Source of the DNA: Actinomyces sp. ZJ308 | GTDB lineage: Bacteria > Actinomycetota > Actinomycetes > Actinomycetales > Actinomycetaceae | Direction of reading: 5' to 3' | DNA length: 56,929 nucleotides | Assembly (NCBI RefSeq): GCF_011752065.1 | Contig: NZ_JAAIJY010000024.1 | Span: forward strand, 1-56,929 | Shown: positions 1 to 8,977 of the stretch, in pieces | How positions within the stretch are numbered: the first letter of the stretch is position 1 | Layout: each line of letters begins with the position of its first letter | Made by a program: the position numbers and the translations under genes | The notes under the pieces: generated by a model | Databases searched by the model: none | Told to the model about the DNA's origin: nothing | The model's input: the letters and a program-made list of their open reading frames with translations, nothing else

Positions 1-1
1 T

Positions 2-214
2 ATTTACGTGGATGACGGCGGGACGACGGCGCAGGTGACGATGTGCGTTGATCAAAGAAAAATGACGATGCTTGACGAGAGCGGCAATGACGTGACGACG
101 CAGGCGCACAGGATCCAGGTGCCGTTAGCGACAAGGATGACGCTTTCCGGTAATAACTCCTGGCTAGCCATTCAAGAACAGCAGGGAAAGGACGGGGAAT
201 GCTCTGTTGACTAA
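2..214 (+). CDS. C-terminal end of a secreted or lipoprotein-type hypothetical protein (partial)
   Basis: The reading frame enters from the left edge and runs 70 codons to a TGA, so only the C-terminus is visible. It has the pattern 'VTMCVDQRKMTMLD..G', then 'WLAIQEQQGKDGECS'. In actinobacterial lipoproteins with an NTF2-like fold, a Cys-Asp pair and a C-terminal Trp-Leu/Val plus Cys have this spacing; that assignment is from memory and tentative. The next gene starts 11 bases downstream with its own ribosome binding site, so the two probably share a transcript. A GTG at position 8 exists but is probably internal, because the codons before it are also open. Function unknown. Confidence 0.6.
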   Translation: MYVDDGGTTAQVTMCVDQRKMTMLDESGNDVTTQAHRIQVPLATRMTLSGNNSWLAIQEQQGKDGECSVD

Positions 215-224
215 GGGGTGCGAG

Positions 225-1292
225 ATGAGAAAGACGCGTTTTTCAAGGACTAGCTTATTCGTTATGCTCATAGTTGCAGGGCTCGTCTCATTTTCTTCTG
301 TCGCAGAGGCAAGAAAAACTACTGCTGGTGGGGGTGCGTCGGCGTCGGGTGATGGTGGTGGTGAGATTGTGGCGTCGGTGACGGTGGAGTACACGACGGT
401 CGGGTCGGGTGGTGGCGGTGGGGGTGTCACATCCTCGTCGTCGGAGACGGTGACGGTGGACCCGCTTTGCAAGTATGTTCACTTCATGAGTCCGGCCGAA
501 CTTGCGGCCAAGGGCGGGGGCAGCGCGAGCGGCAGTGTTGGGGACCTGGGCGGAGCGCAGACCCATTACACCGGTCAGGGTCTTCCGGACTATGAGAAGC
601 ACAAGAACGATACTCAGGGGAGCTGGTACGTGCGGTCCTGCGACATGCTGTACCTGTCTCCCGCTCTTGGTGGCTCTCCTGTCTCTGAGGAGGAGAGGGC
701 TGAGGACGCTCGGGAGATCCGTGAGTTCTATGCGAGTAATCCTGATGAGTTCATCTGGGTCGAGCCCGGCGCCGGCCCGCCGGCTCCCCGCGTCTCGGCC
801 GGTCGGCTCGCCCGGGCCGCATGGAAGGTCGTCAAGATCCCGGCCCCGACGGTGGAGACCAATCCCAAGGTCGGGGACCGGGGTGCCACCCTGGTGGGGA
901 TGGACACCTGGGTGTGGGCCACCGGGGAGACGCCGACGAGTGTCAAGGCGACGGCCACGGCTGGGGCCACGTCGGTGACGGTGAGCGCGTCGTCGTCGGG
1001 CTTGCAGCTGTCCGCCCCTGACGGCAAGGCCTCCTGCCAGGGCTTCGGTGTTGCGTGGCACCAGGGGATGCCGGAAGGGTCAAGTCCCTGCACGATCTCC
1101 TTCAACCGCTCCAGTGCTCACCTGGGCGGCACCACACCCTTGAGCATCCAGGTGGCCTACTCCGCCTCCTACACCGCCACCGACGGGACCAGCGGGACCC
1201 TGCCGGCCATCACCACCACCAGCACCGTGGACCTGCCCGTCGCCGAGGTCCAGACCCTGAACACCAACAGCAACAACCCACGCCAGAACTGA
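225..1292 (+). CDS. Secreted hypothetical protein with N-terminal signal peptide
   Basis: This is a 355-residue protein. The ATG at 225 is preceded by an AAGGGGTG box at 213-220, preferable to the in-frame TTG at 207. Residues 1-30 are a signal peptide (basic MRKTRFSR, hydrophobic core, then VAEA). Next come a Gly/Ser-rich stretch and a mature region with paired cysteines ('PLCKYVHF', 'VRSCDMLYLSP', 'ASCQGF', 'SSPCTISF'), suggesting disulfides. The segment 'VGMDTWVWA' and the Ser/Thr-rich C-terminal part resemble Ig-like regions of actinobacterial secreted proteins often mislabelled 'ATP/GTP-binding protein'; no nucleotide-binding motif is present here. Probably co-transcribed with the neighbours on both sides. 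Role unknown. Confidence 0.75.
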   Translation: MRKTRFSRTSLFVMLIVAGLVSFSSVAEARKTTAGGGASASGDGGGEIVASVTVEYTTVGSGGGGGGVTSSSSETVTVDPLCKYVHFMSPAELAAKGGGSASGSVGDLGGAQTHYTGQGLPDYEKHKNDTQGSWYVRSCDMLYLSPALGGSPVSEEERAEDAREIREFYASNPDEFIWVEPGAGPPAPRVSAGRLARAAWKVVKIPAPTVETNPKVGDRGATLVGMDTWVWATGETPTSVKATATAGATSVTVSASSSGLQLSAPDGKASCQGFGVAWHQGMPEGSSPCTISFNRSSAHLGGTTPLSIQVAYSASYTATDGTSGTLPAITTTSTVDLPVAEVQTLNTNSNNPRQN

Positions 1293-1375
1293 CATGACAA
1301 CAATGCCTGACCTCCAGGCCCCCACTGAAGTACCTCGCCCCCAGCGGGAAGGACGGGACCGTCAACACTGGTCGC

Positions 1376-2212
1376 GTGGAAGCGCTATCAAAATACGACT
1401 GGAGCTGGGACCCGGCAGGATTCGCAGGGCTCACGGCAGCAGTCGCCTCGGTGTCCAGCAAACGCGCCTCAACGGTGGAGAGCCCTACAGGCGGCGCCTC
1501 CGAAAGCGAGCGAGCGCACCAACTCACTGGTGTCGCCATTCATGAGCTTGCGGCGAACGTGCCTGACTACGATCCCGATGAGTGGCCGTGGCAGCAATCA
1601 GATAATGCCGTCAAGTATAATGGTGACGCAAAGGCCAACCTCGGGACTCTTCTGGCGAACTGCGCACCTGAGCTGACCCAGGCCTGGAACGCGGGCTCCG
1701 CGACCGATGCTCTAACAGGTTTCACAACAGTGGCCACAGGAGGCCTCAGCGCCCCATTCCAGACAGGAGCATCCCTGGCAACAACAACCCTGACAACCCC
1801 TCTGGTGACCGACGAGGTGTTCGGCGCAAACAAGGTCGAGTCGACCATGAATACCAACCCCGACGAGCAGATGTGGGCCTACGCGGTGCGGGACGCGGCG
1901 AACGCAAGACTGCTGGACGAGAAAGACTTCTCCGTGCCGGGCTCCGAGCAGTACGCTTGGATTACCACCAACAGCGATGGAACACACGGAATCGACCTGT
2001 CCAACGCATCCCAGGAGGATCTGAAAGACGTCAAGTCCTGGACCGACACCATCTCCAGGCACACCTCAACGATACCGGACTCCAGCGCGCCCGACGGACA
2101 AAGAACCGTCGCAGGAGACCCCTCCCTCACAGCACTAAGCAAAGAATTTATGGGAAAATCCGCTAAGGGGCGCGAAAACGGAATCGAAGACGCTAAGAAC
2201 CGAAAAGGGTAG
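1376..2212 (+). CDS. 5'-truncated hypothetical protein, likely the C-terminal remnant of a larger protein
   Basis: The first usable start is GTG 1376, giving 278 residues, but the frame is open back to the stop at 1295. The codons before the GTG read as ordinary protein ('PLKYLAPSGKDGTVNTG'). There is no ribosome binding site before the GTG. This suggests the 3' end of a longer gene whose 5' part was lost. Composition is polar with Ala/Thr-rich helical stretches; no signal peptide or catalytic motif is seen. The tail resembles C-termini of large actinobacterial DUF6571-type proteins that sit beside secreted proteins, a weak impression only. It may still be translated from GTG 1376, or be a pseudogene. 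The lipoprotein gene follows 7 bases later. Confidence 0.5.
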   Translation: MEALSKYDWSWDPAGFAGLTAAVASVSSKRASTVESPTGGASESERAHQLTGVAIHELAANVPDYDPDEWPWQQSDNAVKYNGDAKANLGTLLANCAPELTQAWNAGSATDALTGFTTVATGGLSAPFQTGASLATTTLTTPLVTDEVFGANKVESTMNTNPDEQMWAYAVRDAANARLLDEKDFSVPGSEQYAWITTNSDGTHGIDLSNASQEDLKDVKSWTDTISRHTSTIPDSSAPDGQRTVAGDPSLTALSKEFMGKSAKGRENGIEDAKNRKG

Positions 2213-2219
2213 GAACAAG

Positions 2220-2858
2220 TTGAAAATGACAGTGAATACTCTTGTCTCACCGAGAGTGCTGTGCGGGGCTGCAACTGTTCTTCTTATTTTGAGTGGATGC
2301 TACCCTATAAACTCCATGAGAGCGGCGAAGGCATCCGCCTCAAGCACGGCAGCAGTAGCAAATAATATCCCACTGTGTGAAGTAGGCGTCACAGGAGACA
2401 TCGAGAGAGTGCTGGGTCAGCAAATTCGAAAGTTTTTCTACTATCACGACAACAGTCTAAAACCTTCTTATTCTTGCACAGCGTACACATTCTCCGAACC
2501 GCAGGTTGAGGTAGCTCACTTTGAGGTGGAATATAAATCGTCTGCGGAAATAGATGTTGCAGCACTGTACGGCATCCACAATTACTCGGAGGCTGCAGCA
2601 CAGCAGGACGCAACCCGCTTCACCATTGAGGGTGTCGACGGCGAAGGTGTGACGTTTCCGCTGGACACTAACAACTGGACAGCGGTGTGGCAGTACCCGG
2701 ACGGCACGCTTCTCATCACACTCGTCGTACGAAACAGCTTCTATGTCGAGAAGATCTCGAACGGCGGTGAGATAGCGTCGTCTATCACCAAGATCTTCGC
2801 ACCGAAAGTCCCTCAAATAGCAGCAGGACCCAGCCAGGACCTGACTTACTACCCATAG
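2220..2858 (+). CDS. Putative lipoprotein of unknown function
   Basis: A 212-residue product from TTG 2220, or 210 from ATG 2226; a purine-rich AAAAGGGTAGG at 2203-2213 serves either. The N-terminus has a hydrophobic segment ending in a lipobox (LLILSGC), so the protein should be lipid-anchored on the outer face of the membrane. The mature domain has two further cysteines ('PLCEVG', 'YSCTAYTF') and alternating beta-type hydrophobic stretches. GC is visibly lower (about 50%) than the operons to the right, in line with the accessory character of the 1-2860 block. No family recognised. Confidence 0.65.
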   Translation: MKMTVNTLVSPRVLCGAATVLLILSGCYPINSMRAAKASASSTAAVANNIPLCEVGVTGDIERVLGQQIRKFFYYHDNSLKPSYSCTAYTFSEPQVEVAHFEVEYKSSAEIDVAALYGIHNYSEAAAQQDATRFTIEGVDGEGVTFPLDTNNWTAVWQYPDGTLLITLVVRNSFYVEKISNGGEIASSITKIFAPKVPQIAAGPSQDLTYYP

Positions 2859-2994
2859 ATCCAGCTAGCACTCGGAATGGACGACGCAGCACCCCTGACG
2901 CCACGACCCTCACCATCGCACTGACAACGACACCAGCCCTCCGTTATTCCAAACCAACACATGCACCGAAATAACGACGTCTAATTTACGGGTC

Positions 2995-5052
2995 TCAAGA
3001 CAGATTATTGACGGCATGAGGATTACTCTCGGCGGCCTCAGTGGCCTCGGCAGACTCGCCCCGGAGGGCCCGGCGGCGCTCGCGGCGGGCGGCCTGCACG
3101 GCCGGGTCGGGCACGGGCACGGCCGCCACCAGGCGCCGGGTGTAGTCCTGGCGCGGGCGGGCCAGCACCTGCTCGGTGGGCCCGGACTCCACGACCCGGC
3201 CGCCACTGAGCACCACGGTGCGCGCGGCGATGGAGTCGACGACGGCCAGGTCGTGGGAGACGAACAGGCAGGCGAAGCCCAGCTCGGCCTGCAGCGAGCG
3301 CAGCAGGTCCAGGACCACCGCCTGCACGGAGACGTCCAGGGCGCTGGTGGGCTCGTCGGCGATCACCAGGCGGGGATCCAGGGCCAGGGCGCGGGCGATC
3401 GCCACGCGCTGGCGCTGGCCGCCGCTCATCTCGTGGGGGTAGCGCTCGGCCATGGCGGCCGGCAGGCGCACCGCCTCCAGCAGCTCACGCACGCGGGCCC
3501 GCCTGGCCGGGGAGTCGAAACCGCCGTGGATGAGCATGGGCTCGGCGATCGAGGCCCCCACGGTGCGCCGCGGATTGAGGGAGGAGGCAGGGTTCTGGTA
3601 GACGACGCCGGTCGATCGGCGCACGGGCAGCAGGTCGCGGCGCCTGGCCCCGGCCACCTCGACGCCGTCGACGCGCACGCTGCCCGAGGCGATGGGCACC
3701 AGCCCCGTGAGGGTCCCGGCGATCGTGGACTTGCCCGAGCCGGACTCACCCACCAGCCCCAGGACCTCGCCCGGCGCGATCGTCAGTGAGGCGTCCTGCA
3801 CGGCGTGGACCGTGCGCCGCCCGTTGCGGTAGACGACGTTCAGGCCCTCGACGGCGACGACGGGCTCGGAGTCCTTCCCACCCGGCGCCTCGGACTCGCG
3901 CGCGACCGCGGCGAAGGGGTCCTCCTGGCGCAGGGAGTCCAGGCGCGGCACGGCGGCGAGCAGCTCGCGGGTGTATTCATGCCTGGGCGCCTCGAAGATC
4001 TCACGCACGGCGCCGCGCTCGACGATGCGCCCACGACGCATGACGGCGACGTCGTCGGCCACGTCCGCGACGACCGCCATGTCGTGGGTGATGAGCAGGA
4101 CCGCCACGCCCTCGTCCCGGGTCAGGGAGCGCAGCAGGTCGAGGATCCCGGCCTGGACGGTGACGTCGAGGGCGGTGGTGGGCTCGTCGGCGATGAGCAC
4201 CGGCGGGTCGCAGGCCATGGCCAGGGCGATGCAGGCGCGCTGGAGCTGGCCGCCGGAGAGCTGGTGGGGGTGGGAGCGGGCGATGCGCTCGAGCTCCTCG
4301 CCGCCCTTGCCGCCCAGGCCCACGCGGGTCAGCAGCTCGCGCACGCGGGCGTCGACCTCGGCGCGGCCGAGCCTGCGGGGCCCAGCGGACCGGCCGGCCC
4401 GTCCCGGTCGACGACGGCGCCCGGCACCGGCCGCTGCACCGGCCCCGCCGCCGGTCTTGCTGCTGGGCTCAGTACCGGCCTGGGTACCGGCCCGCCGGAA
4501 GGCGCCGGGGTGGGCGCGCACGGCCTCGCCGATCTGGAAGGCGATGGTCTCCAGGGGGTTCAGGGCCGTGGTCGGCTCCTGGAAGATGGTGCCGACGAGC
4601 CGCCCGCGCACGTCGTCGAGCACCGGGCGGGAGGCGCCCACGAGCTCGACGGCGAGGGCGGCGGCCCCAGCAGCGGCCCCAGCGGCGCCGGTCCCGTCTC
4701 CGTCACCGGCGGGGTCGACGACGCGCGCCGAGCCGGAGACGGTGGCGGTGGGAGGCAGCAGACCCAGGGCGCCCAGCGCGGTCACCGACTTGCCGGAGCC
4801 GGACTCGCCCACGAGGGCCTGGACCCGGCCGGGCCGCAGGTCCAGGTCGATCCCGGTGGAGGCGGGCGCGTCGGAACCGGCGAAGGTGACGCCGAAGCCG
4901 CGCAGGCTCAGCGCCGCCCCGACGGCGTCGAGCTGGGCAGGGCCGGCGGCACCAGCAGCGTCAGCCGCCCCAACCGCTCCGCCGGCGCCGTCGGCCGGGG
5001 GCTGGGGCACCTCGTCCCTCGGCGCACCGGCGTCCCGGGTCCGCTCACTCAT
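2995..5052 (-). CDS. Peptide-type ABC transporter, two ATPase domains fused (DppD-DppF-like)
   Basis: This 685-residue protein has two complete nucleotide-binding domains, like oligopeptide/dipeptide importers of the OppD/OppF class. Domain 1 has Walker A GESGSGKS near residues 82-89, signature LSGGQLQRA near 262 and 'LIADEPTTALD'. Domain 2 has Walker A near 433-441, signature MSGGQRQR and 'VIADEPTSALD'. A low-complexity Gly/Ala/Arg segment of about 50 residues interrupts domain 1 between Walker A and the signature. Start ATG 5052 overlaps the stop of the binding-protein gene (ATGA), so translation is probably coupled; an upstream extension to 5208 would run through that gene and is rejected. 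It should energise the two permeases from the cytoplasmic face. It is the last gene of a four-gene operon. Confidence 0.88.
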   Translation of the reverse strand: MSERTRDAGAPRDEVPQPPADGAGGAVGAADAAGAAGPAQLDAVGAALSLRGFGVTFAGSDAPASTGIDLDLRPGRVQALVGESGSGKSVTALGALGLLPPTATVSGSARVVDPAGDGDGTGAAGAAAGAAALAVELVGASRPVLDDVRGRLVGTIFQEPTTALNPLETIAFQIGEAVRAHPGAFRRAGTQAGTEPSSKTGGGAGAAAGAGRRRRPGRAGRSAGPRRLGRAEVDARVRELLTRVGLGGKGGEELERIARSHPHQLSGGQLQRACIALAMACDPPVLIADEPTTALDVTVQAGILDLLRSLTRDEGVAVLLITHDMAVVADVADDVAVMRRGRIVERGAVREIFEAPRHEYTRELLAAVPRLDSLRQEDPFAAVARESEAPGGKDSEPVVAVEGLNVVYRNGRRTVHAVQDASLTIAPGEVLGLVGESGSGKSTIAGTLTGLVPIASGSVRVDGVEVAGARRRDLLPVRRSTGVVYQNPASSLNPRRTVGASIAEPMLIHGGFDSPARRARVRELLEAVRLPAAMAERYPHEMSGGQRQRVAIARALALDPRLVIADEPTSALDVSVQAVVLDLLRSLQAELGFACLFVSHDLAVVDSIAARTVVLSGGRVVESGPTEQVLARPRQDYTRRLVAAVPVPDPAVQAARRERRRALRGESAEATEAAESNPHAVNNLS

Positions 5053-6725
5053 GAGGCGCTCACTCCGATCACCTGGTAGCTGGGGTAGGCGGGGTAGGAC
5101 TCGACGAAGAGCCCGGCCACGCCCGAGCCGTGCAGGAAGGAGTTGCGCCGGTAGGCCAGGGGCACCACGGGCACCTCCTCGGCGATCCTGCGGTCCAGGG
5201 CCGCCCACTGGGTCTGGGCCGCCGTGGCGTCGAGATCGGCCTGGGCCTGGGTGATGGCAGCGTCGACCTCGGCGTTGGAGTAGCGGGCGTAGTTGACGCC
5301 GCCGGAGCCGATCTCGGAGGAGGCGAACAGCGGCTGGATGTTGGCGTTGGCCGAGGGGTAGTCCGGGTTCCAGCTGGCGATGGCCAGGTCGTAGGTGGAG
5401 CCGTCGCCCTTGGTGGCGCGCTCGGTGAAGGTGTCGGGCTCGACCGCCTCGATGGTCACCTGCAGGCCGGCCTCCTTGAGGGACTGGCCCACGGCCTCGG
5501 CGACCGCCTTGGAGGCGGCACGGTTGTCGGTGAGCAGCACCAGGCCCGGCACGGTCTTGCCGGTCAGCAGCTCCTTGGCCCTGGCGGCGTCGTGGGGGTA
5601 GAGGTCGTAGTCCTGGCGGCCGGGGATGCCCGGGGTGATGTAGGTGGTGGCCGCCTGGGCGCCCAGCTCCCCACCCAGGGCGGCGACGACGGCGGCCTTG
5701 TCGACGGCGTGGGCGATGGCCTTGCGCACGTCGAGGTCGCTGACGCGCTCGACGTTGATGGCCAGGAAGGTCAGCGGCCCGCCCTCGGGACTGGTGGCCA
5801 GGCGCGACTTGGCGCTCTCGTTGGCCGAGACCTGGGCGAGCTGGGCGGCCGAGACGAGGTCGGCGCCGAAGGCGTGGCGGTCGTCCCCGGAGTCGGCGAT
5901 GAGCCGCTGGGAGGCGGTGGTCTCGTCCTGGCCCAGGGAGAAGGTGAAGGTGTCGGGCAGGGCGAGGCGCACGTCGTCGGTGTCCTTGGACCAGCTCGGG
6001 TTGCGCGTCAGCGTGATGGACGAGCCCTGCTTGTACTCGCCGACCTGGTAGGGCCCCGAGGCGACGGGCTCATGGGAGTAGGTGGCGGGGTCGTCGCCCT
6101 CGGGGACCGGGGCGAAGGCCGGCTGGGCGACGATCCAGGGCCAGTCGCCGAAGGCCCGCGCGAGGTGGAAGACGATGGTGGACTCGTCGGGGGTCTCGAT
6201 GGAGTCCAGGTGGGCGCCGGAGTAGGGGCCCTGGTAGCCCTCGGCGCCGGCCAGGAGGGACTTGTGGTAGCCCAGGCCGCCGGACAGGGCCGGGGCGAAG
6301 GAGCGCTCGACGCCGTGCTTGATGTGGGCCGAGGTGATGGCTGAGCCGTCGGAGAGCTTGAGGCCCTTCTTGAGGGTGAAGGTCCAGGTCCGGCCGTCGT
6401 CGGAGACCTTGCCGGTGTCGGTGGCCAGGTCGGGGGCGAGCTCGACGGGCTTGCCCGGCGCCAGCCTCCAGGTGGTCAGGCGCCGGTGGACCAGGCCCAG
6501 CGAGGTCATGGGCATCGACTGGCTCTTGGCGGGGTCCCAGCCGACGTCCGAGGCGGAGGTCAGGACCGTCAGGTTGCCGCCGGCCTTGGCGCTGGCCGAG
6601 GCGCCCGACGACGAGCGCGAGTTGGCCCCGCAGGCGGCCAGGGTCAGCGCAGTCAGGGCGGTCATGCCGGTGCCGGCCAGGAAGGCGCGGCGCGAGCCGA
6701 TGAGGGTGCGGTGGGTGTCAGACAT
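5049..6725 (-). CDS. ABC transporter substrate-binding lipoprotein, family 5 (peptide/nickel type)
   Basis: A 558-residue extracellular binding protein. ATG 6725 follows an AGGAAGGAC box. The N-terminus has twin arginines (SRRAFLAGTG) and a lipobox (LTLAACG), so export may use the Tat route followed by lipid anchoring. The mature part has hallmarks of SBP_bac_5 proteins: an early 'LAPDLATD' with 'DGRTWTFTLKKGLKLSDG', then 'SGPYQVGEYKQG', 'LDVRKAIAHAVDK' and 'YDLAIASWNPDYPSANA'. Substrate cannot be read from sequence; the family includes binders of peptides, nickel complexes and glutathione. The poly-Cys leader ORF upstream of the operon suggests a sulfur-containing ligand (inference). Confidence 0.88.
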   Translation of the reverse strand: MSDTHRTLIGSRRAFLAGTGMTALTALTLAACGANSRSSSGASASAKAGGNLTVLTSASDVGWDPAKSQSMPMTSLGLVHRRLTTWRLAPGKPVELAPDLATDTGKVSDDGRTWTFTLKKGLKLSDGSAITSAHIKHGVERSFAPALSGGLGYHKSLLAGAEGYQGPYSGAHLDSIETPDESTIVFHLARAFGDWPWIVAQPAFAPVPEGDDPATYSHEPVASGPYQVGEYKQGSSITLTRNPSWSKDTDDVRLALPDTFTFSLGQDETTASQRLIADSGDDRHAFGADLVSAAQLAQVSANESAKSRLATSPEGGPLTFLAINVERVSDLDVRKAIAHAVDKAAVVAALGGELGAQAATTYITPGIPGRQDYDLYPHDAARAKELLTGKTVPGLVLLTDNRAASKAVAEAVGQSLKEAGLQVTIEAVEPDTFTERATKGDGSTYDLAIASWNPDYPSANANIQPLFASSEIGSGGVNYARYSNAEVDAAITQAQADLDATAAQTQWAALDRRIAEEVPVVPLAYRRNSFLHGSGVAGLFVESYPAYPSYQVIGVSAS

Positions 6726-6842
6726 GGGTGTCCTTCCTGTGCTGCGGTCGACCCGTGGTGGGCCGCCGGGTCGGGGTCCCGACGCCGTCGGCGCCGGAGG
6801 AGGGGTGGGAGGGTCCGGCGGGGCCAAGAGGCTGCCGGCCGG

Positions 6843-7829
6843 CTAGAGGCGGGGGTCGATGAGGGTGGCGACGACGTCGGCCAGGAGGTTCGCGACGATG
6901 ACGAAGGCGGCCGCCACGAGCGTGACTCCCATGACGACGGGGACGTCGGAGGTGCCGACGGCGTCCATGAGGAGGGCGCCCAGGCCCTGCATGGAGAAGA
7001 CGCGCTCGGTGATGACCGCGCCGCCCAGCAGGCCGCCCAGGTCGAGGGCGAAGTAGGTGACCACCGGCAGGGAGATGTTGCGCATGACGTGGCGGCCCAC
7101 GACCCGCCGCTCGGGCAGGCCGACGGCGCGGGCGGTGCGCACGTAGTCCTCACCGAGGTTCTCCAGCATCTCGCCGCGCACCATGCGGGCGTAGACGGCC
7201 GCGGAGATGAGGGCGAGCACGCACCAGGGCAGGATGAGGTGCCAGGCCCAGTCCAGGGGGCTCTCGGCGAAGGGGACGTAGCCGGACACCGGCACCATGT
7301 CGAGGGTGAAGCCGAACAGGAGGATGCCCAGCAGCCCCACGAGGTAGGCCGGGGAGGAGACACCCAGGACGGTGCCGGTCATGATGGTGCGGTCCAGGCG
7401 CGAGCCGCGCCTGAGGGCGGAGACAACACCGGCGCCCACGCCGATGGCCAGCCACAGGACGGCGGCGCCCACGGCGATCGAGGCGGTCACGGGCAGGCGG
7501 GTGGCCACGAGGTCGCTCACCGGCGTCGACAGGCGGAAGGAGTAGCCCAGGCAGGGGGCGGCGCAGGAGATGGCGCCGGAGCCCTCGCCGAAGGTGCGCC
7601 CGGCGACGATTCCCTGGAGGTAGTGCCAGAACTGGGTGTACCAGGGCAGGTCGTAGCCCATGAAGGTGCGGGCGCGCTCAAGGTTCTCCGGGGTGCAGGG
7701 CTTGCCGCAGGCCAGGGTGGCCGGGTCGGAGGGCCACAGGGAGAAGATGGCGAAGGTGATGAAGACGATGATGACGAGGGTGAGCAGGGTGCGGGCCAGC
7801 CGCAGGCTCAGGAAGCGCAGGCGGTTCAT
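6843..7829 (-). CDS. ABC transporter permease (DppB-like)
   Basis: A 328-residue integral membrane protein. An N-terminal membrane helix (residues about 10-30) is followed by an extracytoplasmic stretch with four cysteines ('ACGKPC', 'SCAAPC'), which could form disulfides, and then the BPD_transp_1 core. The core contains 'EDYVRTARAVGLPERRVVGRHVMRN', shown here in part: the EAA loop that docks on the ATPase lies about residues 228-255. The family norm is about 305-340 residues. Its start overlaps the last codon of the preceding permease gene (ATGA), and 117 bases separate it from the binding-protein gene. It forms the channel with the DppC-like partner. Confidence 0.86.
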   Translation of the reverse strand: MNRLRFLSLRLARTLLTLVIIVFITFAIFSLWPSDPATLACGKPCTPENLERARTFMGYDLPWYTQFWHYLQGIVAGRTFGEGSGAISCAAPCLGYSFRLSTPVSDLVATRLPVTASIAVGAAVLWLAIGVGAGVVSALRRGSRLDRTIMTGTVLGVSSPAYLVGLLGILLFGFTLDMVPVSGYVPFAESPLDWAWHLILPWCVLALISAAVYARMVRGEMLENLGEDYVRTARAVGLPERRVVGRHVMRNISLPVVTYFALDLGGLLGGAVITERVFSMQGLGALLMDAVGTSDVPVVMGVTLVAAAFVIVANLLADVVATLIDPRL

Positions 7830-8881
7830 CGTCTCTCACCGGTCCTGGGGTCGAGGGCGTCGCGCAGGCCGTCGCCGAAGAGGTTGAAGGCCAGGGTCAC
7901 CAGGAACAGGGCGGCGCCCGGAAAGACGAGGTACCAGGGGTCGGTGGCGACCCAGGTGATGGCCGAGCCGATGGAGCGGCCCCAGGACGGCGTCGGCGGG
8001 GGCACGCCCACCCCGAGGAAGGACAGGGCGGCCTCGGCGGTGATCTTGCCGGGGATGGAGATGGTGGTGAGCACGATGATGGTGGCCACGAGGTTGGGCA
8101 GGACCTGGGTGGTCATGATGTGCAGGCCTCCGGCGCCCATGGCGCGCGAGGCGCCCACGAAGGTGCGCTTGCGCACGGCCATGGTCCGCGAGCGCAGGAC
8201 GCGGGCGGTCGAGGGCCAGCCGAGGATCCCGATGATGAGGATCATGACCGGTAGGCGCGGGGCGGTGGCGGGGATGATCGCGGAGATGGCGATCATGAAG
8301 ACCAGATGGGGGAAGCCGAGGGTGATGTCGGTCAGGCGCGAGACGATGGCGTCCCACCAGCCGCCGAGGTAGCCGGCGCTCAGCCCCAGGGCGATGGCGA
8401 TGGCCATCGACAAAACGGTGGCGCCCATGCCGATGGAGAAGGAGGTGCGGGTGCCCTCGACGACGACGGCGAACAGGTCGCGGCCCGTCTGCGGCTCGAC
8501 GCCGAAGGGGTGGGCGGCGCTGACGCCGCCCAGGGGGCCGGCTGGGACGCCGGAGGGGGTGAGCAGGTCGAGGTGGTAGGTGTAGGGGTCCACGCCGAAG
8601 GCGCGGGTGATCCAGGGGGCGAGGAGGGCCACGAGGGTGGTGGCGATGACGACGGCGCCTCCGGCCAGGGCCCAGCGGTCGGCGGCCAGGCGGCGCCAGA
8701 CCTGACGGGAGCCGCCGGGGCGCTCGTGGAAGGCGCGGTCGGCCGCGGGGGCCGGGGCGTCGGCGAGGTCAGTCGGGTCGGCTGCGCCGGTCGCGTCAAC
8801 GGTGGAAGCGGCGTCGACGGAGTCAGCGGGGCTGGTCGTGGCGGCGTCGGAGACAGGGGTGTCCGGGGTGGACGAGTGCAC
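7826..8881 (-). CDS. ABC transporter permease (DppC-like)
   Basis: A 351-residue permease and the first main gene of the peptide-importer operon. GTG 8881 is preceded by GTGAGGTG about 9 bases upstream. The first ~60 residues are low-complexity Ala/Asp/Thr-rich cytoplasmic sequence. A membrane helix ('WALAGGAVVIATTLVALLAPW') is followed by the OppC_N/BPD_transp_1 core, with an EAA-type loop around 'FVGASRAMGAGGLHIM' and the family C-terminal motif 'FNLFGDGLRDALDPR'. The 60-base gap to the upstream leader ORF contains a hairpin overlapping that ORF's stop and a C-rich run able to pair with this gene's GAGG box. Regulation of the whole operon probably acts at this point. Confidence 0.86.
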   Translation of the reverse strand: MHSSTPDTPVSDAATTSPADSVDAASTVDATGAADPTDLADAPAPAADRAFHERPGGSRQVWRRLAADRWALAGGAVVIATTLVALLAPWITRAFGVDPYTYHLDLLTPSGVPAGPLGGVSAAHPFGVEPQTGRDLFAVVVEGTRTSFSIGMGATVLSMAIAIALGLSAGYLGGWWDAIVSRLTDITLGFPHLVFMIAISAIIPATAPRLPVMILIIGILGWPSTARVLRSRTMAVRKRTFVGASRAMGAGGLHIMTTQVLPNLVATIIVLTTISIPGKITAEAALSFLGVGVPPPTPSWGRSIGSAITWVATDPWYLVFPGAALFLVTLAFNLFGDGLRDALDPRTGERR

Positions 8882-8941
8882 GGGGGCACCTCACAGGGTG
8901 TCAGGAGCAGGGCGCTCAGCGAATAGGACGAGGGGCTGTCG

Positions 8942-8977
8942 TCAGCGACAGCAACAGCTCCACATTCGCTTGCCCAT
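8942..8977 (-). CDS. Leader peptide ORF, MGKRMWSCCCR (candidate cysteine-responsive attenuator)
   Basis: An 11-codon ORF too short for ordinary gene finders. It begins with ATG 8977 behind a textbook Shine-Dalgarno box AAGGAG (8989-8984) at six-base spacing. It encodes MGKRMWSCCCR then TGA, with three consecutive Cys codons (TGT-TGC-TGT). A 7-bp hairpin (8946-8952 with 8935-8941, loop CTGA) overlaps the last Cys codon, the Arg codon and the stop. The first permease gene starts 60 bases after the stop. Poly-Cys upstream ORFs are established cysteine-responsive attenuators in mycobacteria; this has the same layout but uses a ribosome binding site instead of a leaderless start. Function is inferred. 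Confidence 0.6.
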   Translation of the reverse strand: MGKRMWSCCCR

